A stretch of 9,482 nt of DNA. It comes from Elusimicrobiota bacterium (lineage in GTDB: Bacteria > Elusimicrobiota > Endomicrobiia > Endomicrobiales > Endomicrobiaceae). The translations under genes were made by a program, and so were the position numbers. Where the stretch lies: the NCBI GenBank assembly GCA_031256695.1, contig JAIRQB010000009.1, forward strand, positions 1-9,482, given 5' to 3'. Shown piece by piece: positions 1 through 6,897 of this stretch (positions are counted from its first letter, which is position 1; each line of letters starts with the position of its first letter). The notes below the pieces were generated by a model that was given only the letters and a program-made list of their open reading frames with translations, was not told where the DNA came from and searched no databases.

Positions 1-1
1 A

Positions 2-1300
2 TTTGCCGGTCTTTTTGACAGATATTTAGGCGCTGTTTGGAAAGATAAGCCCGCAGACCACAGCATTTGGAAAAGGATAGATTCTATCCCCGACACTGAA
101 CTTTGGAGAAGCCACGAGAGGCGCAAAGAGCGTCTTATAACTTTTACAAGAGAGAGGCTAAAACAGCAATTAAAAAGGCGCGGCGCTCCTTTGAAAGCCT
201 TGTCATATGCCGACGAGGTTTTAGACCCGGAAGCGCTGACTATCGGTTTTGCCCGCAGATTTGCCACTTATAAGAGAGGCGATTTGATTTTTAGAGATTT
301 AGAGAGATTAAAAAAAATACTTACGGATAAAAATTGCCCCGTTCAGATGATTATAGCGGGCAAAGCCCATCCAAAAGACGTGTTTGGAAAGAGAATTATC
401 CAGCAAATTGTAAATTTTGCAAATGATGCAGAACTTAGAAATAAAATAATTTTTATAGAAGATTACGATATGAATACCGCCCATTATTTAGTGCAGGGCG
501 CAGATATTTGGCTAAACAATCCCATAAGACCTCAAGAGGCTTCCGGGACAAGCGGTATGAAAGCGGCTGTCAACGGAGTTTTAAATTTAAGCGTTTTAGA
601 CGGCTGGTGGTGCGAAGGCTACAATGGGGAAAACGGATGGGTAATCGGCTCTATAGAAAATCAAAGCGGGGATTCGGCTTATCAAGACGATGTTGACAGT
701 CGCTCTATTTATGAAATGTTAGAGAGAGAAATTATCCCCCTTTACTTTGCAAGAAACAGCAATGGGCTGCCGAGAGGCTGGATAAATAAAATGAAATCCT
801 CAATGCGTTCTTTAACGCCTGCTTTTAACACAAATAGAATGGTTGAGGAATATGTCAGAAAATTTTATATCCCCTCGGCTTTAAAACATAAAAAAATGGC
901 TGAAAACAATTTTGAAAATGCAAAGAAAAGCGCTTGGCGGCATAATAATATCGCAGAGAATTGGAAAAATATAAAGATAATATCAGCCGAAGACAATATG
1001 GAATTTGAAATGCAAAAAGGCTTTAAAGCCTCTATTACAGTTAGAATTTATTTAGGCAATATCGCCCCTGAAGATGTGAGCGTCCAAATCTATATAGGCA
1101 ATATAGACACAAATAAAGAGATTACAAACCCCGTAATTAGCGAAATGTCTATTTTGTCTAAAGAGGGAAACGATTATATTTATAATTGTCAGCCGCTTTT
1201 AAACAATATCGGGCATTGCGCATATGCCATAAGAGTTTTGCCTAAATACGACGGGGAAGTTCAATATATGCCCGAATATATTATATGGAAAGGGAATTGA
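2..1300 (+). CDS. glgP: Alpha-glucan (glycogen) phosphorylase, C-terminal part
   Basis: Cytoplasmic GT35 enzyme that releases glucose-1-phosphate from alpha-1,4-glucans by phosphorolysis, using pyridoxal phosphate (PLP). The frame is open from base 2, so the N-terminal part lies outside the window; 432 residues are visible. A TTG at 191 could be read as a start, but good family sequence (e.g. the ELWRSHERRK stretch) precedes it, so it is internal. Seen in order: FARRFATYKRG, the AGKAHPKD loop, and EASGTSGMKAAVNG. The lysine of that last motif (codon 560-562) corresponds to the PLP-binding lysine of phosphorylases. Then follow LDGWWCEGYNGENGW and a C-terminal beta-rich domain ending near PEYIIWKGN. 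The pattern matches the short bacterial/archaeal alpha-glucan phosphorylase branch (TIGR02094-like) rather than the E. coli MalP/GlgP branch. The stop codon lies one base before the next gene, so the two are probably cotranscribed and translationally coupled. Confidence 0.93.
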   Translation, partial: FAGLFDRYLGAVWKDKPADHSIWKRIDSIPDTELWRSHERRKERLITFTRERLKQQLKRRGAPLKALSYADEVLDPEALTIGFARRFATYKRGDLIFRDLERLKKILTDKNCPVQMIIAGKAHPKDVFGKRIIQQIVNFANDAELRNKIIFIEDYDMNTAHYLVQGADIWLNNPIRPQEASGTSGMKAAVNGVLNLSVLDGWWCEGYNGENGWVIGSIENQSGDSAYQDDVDSRSIYEMLEREIIPLYFARNSNGLPRGWINKMKSSMRSLTPAFNTNRMVEEYVRKFYIPSALKHKKMAENNFENAKKSAWRHNNIAENWKNIKIISAEDNMEFEMQKGFKASITVRIYLGNIAPEDVSVQIYIGNIDTNKEITNPVISEMSILSKEGNDYIYNCQPLLNNIGHCAYAIRVLPKYDGEVQYMPEYIIWKGN

Positions 1301-1301
1301 T

Positions 1302-1946
1302 ATGAAATATGATTTCTTAATTTTTGACCTTGACGGGACTCTGGTTGACTCCAAAGACGATTTAGCAAAAGCCTCTAATGATTTGAGAGCCTATTATAAT
1401 TTAGAGCCTTTGGATTTAGAGACAATAATTTCTTTTGTCGGAAACGGCTTGAAAGTTTTAGCCGACAATATCTTGCCGCAAGAATATTCTCAAAAAGAGG
1501 AAACGCTTGAAAAATTTATAGAGTTTTATGACCGTTGCTTAACGGATACTACAAAACCCTATAAAGGCATAATTGATTTGCTTGAAAGTTTTGACAAAAG
1601 CGTTAAAAAGGCTGTTTTGTCAAATAAGAGTCAGGATTTTACAAGGCGGATTTTAGATGTTTTAGGATTGTCGCGGCATTTTATAGAGATTTGGGGCGGC
1701 GACAATGAATCGGGCGTAAAAAAACCAGACCCTAAAGTAATTTATGCCTTAATTGATAAAACGCAAAGCAAAATTGAAAACACAATTATCATAGGCGACG
1801 GCATAAATGACATAGGAGTTGCAAAAGCCGCAGGCATCGCTTCAATAGGCATTTTATACGGCTTTACCCCCGCAGAAACTATTGTAGAACTCAAACCAAA
1901 TTACCTCGCAAAAAGCCCTGCAGAAATCAAAAAAATACTTAAATGA
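1302..1946 (+). CDS. HAD-superfamily phosphatase, phosphoglycolate phosphatase-like
   Basis: A 214-residue soluble haloacid dehalogenase-type hydrolase. All four HAD motifs are visible: motif I DLDGT (nucleophile D9, acid/base D11), motif II Ser107 in VLSNK, motif III lysine 140/141 in KKPDP, and motif IV GDGIND (D166, D170). The helical cap between residues 15 and about 85 makes it a C1-cap member, closest in look to Gph/PpaX-type phosphatases. The substrate cannot be read from sequence; phosphoglycolate, pyrophosphate or a sugar phosphate are all possible. It starts one base after the phosphorylase stop. The SD GGAAAGGGA (1287-1295) lies inside the phosphorylase's last codons, which argues for coupling. 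That neighbourhood would fit a sugar-phosphate role, but this is inference. A hairpin terminator follows. Confidence 0.88.
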   Translation: MKYDFLIFDLDGTLVDSKDDLAKASNDLRAYYNLEPLDLETIISFVGNGLKVLADNILPQEYSQKEETLEKFIEFYDRCLTDTTKPYKGIIDLLESFDKSVKKAVLSNKSQDFTRRILDVLGLSRHFIEIWGGDNESGVKKPDPKVIYALIDKTQSKIENTIIIGDGINDIGVAKAAGIASIGILYGFTPAETIVELKPNYLAKSPAEIKKILK

Positions 1947-2016
1947 AAAACAAAGACATTTTGCTTTGCGAATGCTTTATCGTCTTGTGTTTTTAACTTA
2001 TAACTTCTCAACAAAA

Positions 2017-2057
2017 AAGGCGGGTTTTTAGATTATCTAAAGCCCGCCCTTTCTTTT
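2017..2057. terminator. Bidirectional Rho-independent terminator between convergent genes
   Basis: GC-rich hairpin. GGCGGG (2019-2024) pairs with CCCGCC (2043-2048), and TTTTAGA (2026-2032) pairs with TCTAAAG (2036-2042) with one G-U pair. One T is bulged at 2025 and the loop is three bases. A T-rich run (2050-2057) follows on the plus strand, and an A run (2013-2018) provides six Ts on the minus strand. It can therefore end the phosphatase transcript from the left and the radical SAM transcript from the right, whose stop codon is about 25 bases away. The rest of 1947-2072 shows nothing else. Confidence 0.85.
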
Positions 2058-2072
2058 GCATTTCTTAATTTT

Positions 2073-2891
2073 TTAGCCTCTCGTCCGTTTTTGCGCCATT
2101 ATCTCATCGTGATAGAAAAAAATCTTGTATTTGATTTTCCTTTCTTTGCAAGCCTTTATTATTTTTGCCTTAACATTATCCCAATAAATTCTGAAATATC
2201 CCTTGTCAGAATATATGCTTTTTAAAGCGTCCGCGTATTGAGGATAAAACTCCGCATAAAAATCATAAACCCTCTTTCTAAAAGCCCCGCGCAAATTTAA
2301 ATTTTCAAACCCTATTTCATCTGTATACGGCGCAATTTTCTCAATAACATTTTCATAATCGCTAATGAAAGGAAAGAGCGGGGATATAAAAGCGTAGAGA
2401 TTGAATTTTTCTTTGCGCAACAATTTTAAAGTTTCCAATCTATCGGATACGGAAGAGGCGCGCGGCTCTATTTTTTCGCGTATTTTGTCATCTGCGCAGT
2501 TTAAAGAAAGTCCTATCCGAATAGAGTTCAATTTTTTAAATAAATCTATATCGTCTAAAACAAATTTTGATTTCGTTAAAATTTCAACAGAAATAGGCTT
2601 GCCTATAAAATTGGTTAGAATTTTTCTTGTCAGCCGCATTTTTCTCTCTATTGGCTGATAGGGGTCTGTGACAGAAGATAGGATAATTGTTTTGTTTGTC
2701 AGAGATTTTGTATTTACTCTGTCAAATTCTTTGCAGACAACATTTTTTCCCCATTCTCCTTCTATATTGCGGAATCTTTTCATAAATTCCGCATAACAAT
2801 AAATGCATCCGTGTATGCATCCTAGATATGGGTTTGCGGCAAAATCTGCGGCAGGTATTTGCGTCTTGGTTATTATATTTTTCGTTTTCAT
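2073..2891 (-). CDS. SPL-family radical SAM protein
   Basis: A 272-residue cytoplasmic radical S-adenosylmethionine protein. The cluster motif is C-x3-C-x2-C at C25, C29 and C32 (GCIHGCIYC), which binds the [4Fe-4S] cluster that cleaves SAM. Downstream are family features of the spore photoproduct lyase-like group (COG1533): VTDPYQPIE (residues 74-82), ILTKS (104-108), and an EPRASS..RLETL stretch (142-155). Members of this group other than true photoproduct lyase have no settled reaction. This one is shorter than SplB (about 340 residues) and no sporulation gene is nearby, so I do not call it SplB. The start is backed by an SD AAGGA on the minus strand (2903-2899), seven bases before ATG. 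It is separated from the upstream carboxykinase gene by a terminator, so it probably has its own promoter. Confidence 0.88.
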   Translation of the reverse strand: MKTKNIITKTQIPAADFAANPYLGCIHGCIYCYAEFMKRFRNIEGEWGKNVVCKEFDRVNTKSLTNKTIILSSVTDPYQPIERKMRLTRKILTNFIGKPISVEILTKSKFVLDDIDLFKKLNSIRIGLSLNCADDKIREKIEPRASSVSDRLETLKLLRKEKFNLYAFISPLFPFISDYENVIEKIAPYTDEIGFENLNLRGAFRKRVYDFYAEFYPQYADALKSIYSDKGYFRIYWDNVKAKIIKACKERKIKYKIFFYHDEIMAQKRTRG

Positions 2892-2919
2892 AATTTCATC
2901 CTTGTTTTATATTTTGCAA

Positions 2920-2935
2920 CGGCTGTTTAAAGCCG
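2920..2935. repeat. Short inverted repeat in the radical SAM gene leader
   Basis: CGGCT (2920-2924) and AGCCG (2931-2935) form a perfect 5-base inverted repeat around six bases. It lies just downstream of the proposed promoter, about 29 bases before the start codon. It could be an operator or a small 5' hairpin. An arm of this length can occur by chance. Confidence 0.3.
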
Positions 2936-2941
2936 CAATTT

Positions 2942-2971
2942 TTAATATCAAAAATAGATTAGGATTGTAAA
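2942..2971 (-). promoter_or_regulatory. Candidate sigma-70-type promoter for the radical SAM gene
   Basis: On the minus strand, TTTACA (2971-2966) is a -35 match in five of six positions. With an 18-base spacer it is followed by TATTAA (2947-2942), a four-of-six -10 match. It sits between the carboxykinase terminator and the radical SAM start, where a promoter is needed. It was found by eye only, and AT-rich DNA gives many such matches. Confidence 0.4.
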
Positions 2972-2983
2972 GAAAGGAACAAG

Positions 2984-3033
2984 GAAAAATAAAAAACAGC
3001 GTTCGTCAACAATATTTTGACGGACGCTGTTTT
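2984..3033 (-). terminator. Rho-independent terminator of the PEP carboxykinase gene
   Basis: Long hairpin. AAAACAGCGTTCGTCA (2993-3008) pairs with TGACGGACGCTGTTTT (3018-3033) with one G-U pair and a nine-base loop. Reading on the minus strand, the stem is followed by a run of Ts (complement of the A-rich 2984-2996 stretch). It lies about 26 bases after the carboxykinase stop codon and separates that transcript from the radical SAM gene. Confidence 0.85.
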
Positions 3034-3058
3034 ATGACGGCTTTATTTATTTTTTATT

Positions 3059-4819
3059 TTATCCGTTAATTTTGTTTTTTAAATTTTGAAGCGCATCGCG
3101 CAATTCTTTTGGTATTTTTTCGCCAAATTTTGAATAAAACTCTTCAATTAAAACAATTTCCTTTTTCCACTCTTGCCTGTCAACATTTAAAAGTTTGTCT
3201 ATATTTTCTTTTGACAAATTCAGCCCGCTTAAATCAAGAGCGTTTTCTTGCGGAAACAATCCGATTTCGCTTTCTCTTGCTCCTGTTTTCCCCTCAATTC
3301 TATCTATCATCCATTTTAAAACTCTTGAATTGTCTCTAAAACCGGGCCAAATAAAATTCCCTTTTTCATCTTTTCTAAACCAGTTGACAACAAAAATTTT
3401 GGGCGGATTTTTTAATTTCTTGCCTATATTTAGCCAATGATTAAAATAATCGCCCATATTGTAGCCGCAGAAAGGAAGCATAGCCATTGGGTCTCTCCTA
3501 ACAGTTCCTTGAGCGCCGCTTGCCGCCGCCGTTGTCTCAGAGCCTATGCTTGAAGCGGCAAATACCCCGCTCGCCCAATCTTTGCATTCGCACACTAAAG
3601 GCGCTGTGTCTTTCCGTCGTCCGCCGAAAATTATGCCCGATATTGGAACTCCGTTTGGATTGTCATATTCTTTTGAAAGAGTAGGACAATTATAGACGGA
3701 AACCGTAAAGCGCGAATTAGGATGAGCCGCTGGTTTTGTTTTATCTGTATATTGCGTTCCTTGCCAATCGCTTAAATTTTCAGGTATGTTGCCTAAACCT
3801 TCCCACCAAGGAGTATTGTCATTTTTGTCTATCGCCGTATTTGTAAATAAAGTCGGGTAAAATTTATTGTTTTTTAAAGTCTTCATCATTACGGGATTTG
3901 TTTTATCCGCGGTGCCGGGCGCTACTCCAAAAAAACCGCTCTCGGGATTTATCGCATAGAGTTTCCCGTCCGCGCCTATATTTAACCAAGCGATATCATC
4001 GCCTAAAGTCCAAACTTTATAGCCTTTAAAAATAGGTTCAAGCAGCGCTAAATTAGTCTTTCCGCAAGCGGAAGGAAAAGCGCCTAAAAAGTAAGTAATT
4101 TTTCCATCGGGCGCTTCTACGCCGATAATAATCATATGCTCTGCAAGCCAGCCTTCTTTATAGCCTAAATAAGAAGCAATGCGCAATGAATAGCATTTCT
4201 TGCCGAGCAAGGCGTTTCCGCCGTAACCCGAACCGAAACTCATCACCATATTGTCTTGCGGAAAGTGCATTATAAACCTGCGCTCTGGATTTACATCGCC
4301 TATGGAATGAATGCCTTTAAAGAAATCGGCGCTGTCTCCTATTGATTTTATAGCCTCTGCGCCAACTCTTGCCATTATCCTCATACTTAAAGCCACATAA
4401 ATTGAATCTGTAATTTCAACGCAATTTTTAGCGTATTTAGATTTTGGATTTCCCATAACGAAAGGAATTACATACATAGTCCTTCCCTTCATAGAGTTTT
4501 TAAAAAGAGAATCCATTTTCTCTTTCGCCTCTTTCGGCTCTATCCAATTATTGTTTGGACCCGCTTCCTCTTTTGTAGGAGCGCAGACAAATGTGAGGTG
4601 TTCTGTCCTTGCCACATCGTTTGGATTTGAGCGGTGATAATATGAGTTTGGATAAATCTCTTGATTTAATTTTTGCAAAACAATCCGCCCGTCAACTTCA
4701 GTTTTTTGAGCCTCTTCTACAAGTCTTTGCGCTTCCCCGTCAGAGCCGTCCATTGTATAGACGCTGTCGGGGTTTAAAAAATCTTTCATCTCTTTAATAA
4801 AACTTTCAAAATGATTCAT
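3059..4819 (-). CDS. pckG: Phosphoenolpyruvate carboxykinase (GTP)
   Basis: Cytoplasmic enzyme that interconverts oxaloacetate + GTP and PEP + CO2 + GDP. It serves gluconeogenesis, or CO2 fixation toward oxaloacetate in fermenting anaerobes. With the start chosen here it has 586 residues, close to full family length. Visible signatures: the P-loop FPSACGKTN (248-256) with the reactive cysteine C252 characteristic of GTP-type enzymes; the kinase-2 GDD (273-275); the conserved histidine in WLAEHM (H238), a metal-ligand candidate; NPESGFFGVAPGT; FGGRR (398-402); and AASSIGSETTAAASG. These place it in the GTP family, not the ATP (pckA) family. An in-frame ATG 39 bases upstream (4858) exists but lacks an SD, whereas the ATG at 4819 has a perfect AGGAGG. 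The gene is divergent from the FtsH gene and followed by its own terminator, so it is probably monocistronic. Confidence 0.96.
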   Translation of the reverse strand: MNHFESFIKEMKDFLNPDSVYTMDGSDGEAQRLVEEAQKTEVDGRIVLQKLNQEIYPNSYYHRSNPNDVARTEHLTFVCAPTKEEAGPNNNWIEPKEAKEKMDSLFKNSMKGRTMYVIPFVMGNPKSKYAKNCVEITDSIYVALSMRIMARVGAEAIKSIGDSADFFKGIHSIGDVNPERRFIMHFPQDNMVMSFGSGYGGNALLGKKCYSLRIASYLGYKEGWLAEHMIIIGVEAPDGKITYFLGAFPSACGKTNLALLEPIFKGYKVWTLGDDIAWLNIGADGKLYAINPESGFFGVAPGTADKTNPVMMKTLKNNKFYPTLFTNTAIDKNDNTPWWEGLGNIPENLSDWQGTQYTDKTKPAAHPNSRFTVSVYNCPTLSKEYDNPNGVPISGIIFGGRRKDTAPLVCECKDWASGVFAASSIGSETTAAASGAQGTVRRDPMAMLPFCGYNMGDYFNHWLNIGKKLKNPPKIFVVNWFRKDEKGNFIWPGFRDNSRVLKWMIDRIEGKTGARESEIGLFPQENALDLSGLNLSKENIDKLLNVDRQEWKKEIVLIEEFYSKFGEKIPKELRDALQNLKNKING

Positions 4820-4824
4820 AGTAT

Positions 4825-4830
4825 CCTCCT
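4825..4830 (-). promoter_or_regulatory. Ribosome binding site that sets the pckG start
   Basis: On the minus strand this is AGGAGG, a perfect match to the anti-SD, five bases before the ATG at 4819. It lies inside the longer open frame from 4858, so the extra 13 N-terminal residues of that longer frame are unlikely to be translated. Confidence 0.85.
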
Positions 4831-4875
4831 GTTTATTATGCGCGTATTTATCCGCCATATTGCTTGATTTGCCGA

Positions 4876-4930
4876 CGGCATTTTATCAATTTCTGCAATG
4901 GATAGAAGCAAGGCGCTTTCGGCATTTTAT
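4876..4930. repeat. 11-base direct repeat in the pckG leader/promoter region
   Basis: CGGCATTTTAT occurs at 4876-4886 and again at 4920-4930, 44 bases apart, or about four helical turns. The minus-strand copies read ATAAAATGCCG. The distal copy overlaps the proposed pckG -10 element. The pair could be regulator sites or tandem -10 elements, but the function is unknown. Confidence 0.4.
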
Positions 4931-4952
4931 GTTGCAGGCTGATTTTTGAAAA
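4924..4952 (-). promoter_or_regulatory. Candidate promoter for pckG
   Basis: On the minus strand, TTTTCA (4952-4947, four of six) is followed after a 17-base spacer by TAAAAT (4929-4924, five of six). This would give a leader of about 98 bases before the ATG at 4819. A second TAAAAT at 4885-4880 has no good -35 at 17 bases. Confidence 0.4.
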
Positions 4953-4983
4953 GGCAAAAGGAAATCCCTTTGTTTTTGTCGTC

Positions 4984-5012
4984 TTTACTGAAATGCAAAT
5001 TGCAAATATGCT
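4984..5012 (+). promoter_or_regulatory. Candidate promoter for the FtsH-type gene, with a palindrome in its spacer
   Basis: TTTACT (4984-4989, four of six) and TATGCT (5007-5012, four of six) are separated by 17 bases. The spacer contains a perfect palindrome, TGCAA-A-TTGCA (4994-5004), a plausible operator position. The match is modest and was judged by eye. The transcript would carry a leader of about 80 bases before the ATG at 5099. Confidence 0.35.
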
Positions 5013-5098
5013 AAATTCACAATCCGCAGGGGTTTTTCCAAATGCAGATTTAAAATAGGCTATACCCATAAATCAGTATAAGCGACGGCTGGGAAAAG

Positions 5099-6748
5099 AT
5101 GAGAAAATTAAAAGTTTTTATACGCAATAATTTCATTTGGATAATAATAATAGCAGGCGGCGCCGCTCTTATAATTGCCTCTGTTGTAGGGCTAAATCAA
5201 TTAGAATCTTTTTACCGCAATATGACTTTAGCGCAAATGCCAATGCAGTTTTTAATGGTAGCGGTAAACGCTTTGATTTTTGTTTTCTTTTATATGTATT
5301 TTTTTATGAGGCGGGGTTTCGGCGGCATAAAGAAAAAGGAAATTAACAGCGAGAATGTAAGCGTCCGTTTTAGCGATGTAATTGGTCTTGAGGGCGCAAA
5401 AAAAGAGGCTTTAGAAGTTGTAGCGCTCATAAAAGACAGGAAACAGGTTCAAAAAATAGGCGGAAAAATAATAAAAGGATTGCTTTTGATGGGACCTCCC
5501 GGCTGCGGCAAAACGCTTCTTGCAAAAGCGATAGCAACGGAATGCAAAATACCTTTTTTATATATGGCGGGCAGCGAATTTGTTGAGGTTTTTGTAGGCG
5601 TAGGAGCGAGCAGAGTGAGAAATTTATTTAAAAAAGCGCGTCAATACGCTTATTCAGACGGGGCTTGCATAGTTTTTATTGACGAGATTGAAGTAATAGG
5701 CAGAGGACGGACTTTTTCTTTTATGGGAGCGGGCGAAGAGACAAACAGCACGCAAAATCAACTCCTTGTTGAAATGGACGGTTTAGATGCCTCTAAAAGC
5801 AATGTAATAGTAATAGCGGCTACAAATGCAGAAGAGGAAATTTTAGACAAAGCGCTTACGCGCCCCGGCAGGTTTGACAGAAAAATCAACATCAATTTGC
5901 CGTCTTTAAAAGAAAGAGAAAGTTTATTTGATTTTTATCTTAAAAAAGTTAAATACGCCGCAGATATTAGAATAGACAAATTAGCGCGGAAGGCAGTTTA
6001 TAAATCCCCGGCAGACATTGAAAATATAATAAAAGAAGCCGCTCTTATTGCGGCAAGAAAGAAAAAAGACGCCGTTGATATGGACGATTTGTCTGAAAGT
6101 ATGGATAGAATAGATTTAGGTTTAGAGACTCATCTTGAAATGACGCCTAAAGAATTAGAGCAGACGGCATATCACGAAGCAGGTCACGCCGTTTGCATAT
6201 ATATGAGGCATCCGACAAATGATGTCTTTAAAATCAGCGTAAAATCTCATAAAAATTCTCTGGGGCTGACGGCTTTCCATCCAAAAGAGGAACTTTTCAG
6301 CCACAATAGAGAAAAACTGCTCGCAGATATAGAGAGTTTATTGTCGGGCTATTGCGCTGAAAAAATAAAATACAATACAACTACTACGGGAGTAGCGGAC
6401 GATTTTAAAAAATCTATGCAGATAGCAAATTCTATGGTTTGGCAACTGGGTATGGGAAAAACTGGTTTAGTAGGCGATTTTACAGCAATCCCAAAAGATG
6501 AACTCTCTCCAAAATTAAAAGAAAAATTAAACGATGAAACGCTTGAAATAATAAACGGCTGCGCTAAAAGAATTGAAAAGTTTTTAAGAGAAAATTGGGC
6601 TTGCGTTGAAGCGACAGCGGCGCAACTGATAGAAAAAAAAGAATTGGATTTTGACGATTTAGAGGAAATTATGAAAAACTGCCCGCAACAAAAAGGACGC
6701 GCTAAAAAAGATATTTCAAAATATAAACCTGAAACGGCAGAAACTTAA
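5099..6748 (+). CDS. ftsH: FtsH-family membrane AAA+ zinc metalloprotease with minimal extracytoplasmic loop
   Basis: ATP-driven, membrane-anchored protease that pulls in and degrades membrane and unstable cytoplasmic proteins as a hexamer. Seen in order: a basic N-tail, membrane segment 1 (about 12-32), a loop of only about 16 residues (33-48), membrane segment 2 (about 49-70), and the AAA domain. That domain has Walker A GPPGCGKT (132-139), pore loop FVG (165-167), Walker B IVFIDE (191-196), and the second region of homology ending RPGRFDR with arginine fingers R258 and R261. The M41 peptidase part has HEAGH (359-363) and the likely third zinc ligand D435 in TTGVADDF. Catalytic residues look intact. 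Its 549 residues compare with about 610-650 for typical FtsH; most of the shortfall is the missing extracytoplasmic domain (about 70 residues in E. coli) and a short tail. The usual GGRAAEE is replaced by SGYCAEK. It may be a paralogue beside a standard FtsH. The SD is weak (GGGAAAAG directly upstream). It is probably monocistronic, with a terminator after it. Confidence 0.92.
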   Translation: MRKLKVFIRNNFIWIIIIAGGAALIIASVVGLNQLESFYRNMTLAQMPMQFLMVAVNALIFVFFYMYFFMRRGFGGIKKKEINSENVSVRFSDVIGLEGAKKEALEVVALIKDRKQVQKIGGKIIKGLLLMGPPGCGKTLLAKAIATECKIPFLYMAGSEFVEVFVGVGASRVRNLFKKARQYAYSDGACIVFIDEIEVIGRGRTFSFMGAGEETNSTQNQLLVEMDGLDASKSNVIVIAATNAEEEILDKALTRPGRFDRKININLPSLKERESLFDFYLKKVKYAADIRIDKLARKAVYKSPADIENIIKEAALIAARKKKDAVDMDDLSESMDRIDLGLETHLEMTPKELEQTAYHEAGHAVCIYMRHPTNDVFKISVKSHKNSLGLTAFHPKEELFSHNREKLLADIESLLSGYCAEKIKYNTTTTGVADDFKKSMQIANSMVWQLGMGKTGLVGDFTAIPKDELSPKLKEKLNDETLEIINGCAKRIEKFLRENWACVEATAAQLIEKKELDFDDLEEIMKNCPQQKGRAKKDISKYKPETAET

Positions 6749-6760
6749 AAATGCGCTAAA

Positions 6761-6790
6761 TTGACGCTATTATTTTAATTTTGATACCAT
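6761..6790 (+). promoter_or_regulatory. Candidate promoter for the glutamate synthase operon
   Basis: TTGACG (6761-6766, five of six) is followed after an 18-base spacer by TACCAT (6785-6790, four of six). It begins 12 bases after the FtsH-type stop codon. A transcript from here would have a leader of about 100 bases that includes the hairpin at 6845-6880. The -10 is weak and the call is by eye. Confidence 0.4.
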
Positions 6791-6844
6791 TCTTTTGCTT
6801 TTAAGAGAGAAAATCCCGTCAAAAAATCAATAAAAAACAATACA

Positions 6845-6885
6845 GAAATCCTAAAATCCGCAAAGGCGTTTTAGGATTTCTTTTT
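6845..6885 (+). terminator. Rho-independent terminator or attenuator ahead of glutamate synthase genes
   Basis: GAAATCCTAAAA (6845-6856) pairs perfectly with TTTTAGGATTTC (6869-6880). The stem is extended by CGC/GCG (6859-6861 with 6866-6868) past a two-base bulge, closing a four-base loop. Five Ts follow directly (6881-6885). It can end the FtsH-type transcript, but it lies only three bases before the SD (6889-6892) of the next gene. It is therefore also in that gene's 5' leader unless transcription starts within or after the hairpin. The rest of 6749-6844 holds only the candidate promoter. Confidence 0.85.
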
Positions 6886-6897
6886 AATGAGGCTTCT

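Noticed and set aside
191..193. TTG as the start of the phosphorylase
   Set aside because: The same frame is open to base 2 and encodes phosphorylase-like sequence upstream, so this is an internal leucine codon of a truncated gene.
2401..2658. 85-codon plus-strand open frame opposite the radical SAM gene
   Set aside because: It is antisense to conserved SPL-family blocks and has no recognisable product.
3109..3440. Two overlapping plus-strand open frames opposite the 3' part of pckG
   Set aside because: They are antisense to the carboxykinase, Phe/Leu/Ser-rich as expected from the complement of AT-rich coding DNA, and have no SD.
4820..4858. Upstream ATG (4858) as the pckG start, adding 13 residues
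   Set aside because: There is no SD before it, and the added stretch contains the perfect AGGAGG that serves the ATG at 4819.
4848..5069. 73-codon minus-strand open frame upstream of pckG
   Set aside because: It has no SD and no recognisable protein pattern. It overlaps the start of the longer pckG frame and covers the likely divergent promoters. Treated as chance open frame.
6790..6897. Known riboswitch in the glutamate synthase leader (e.g. glutamine-type)
   Set aside because: I could not recognise a known aptamer consensus by eye; only the terminator-like hairpin is supported.
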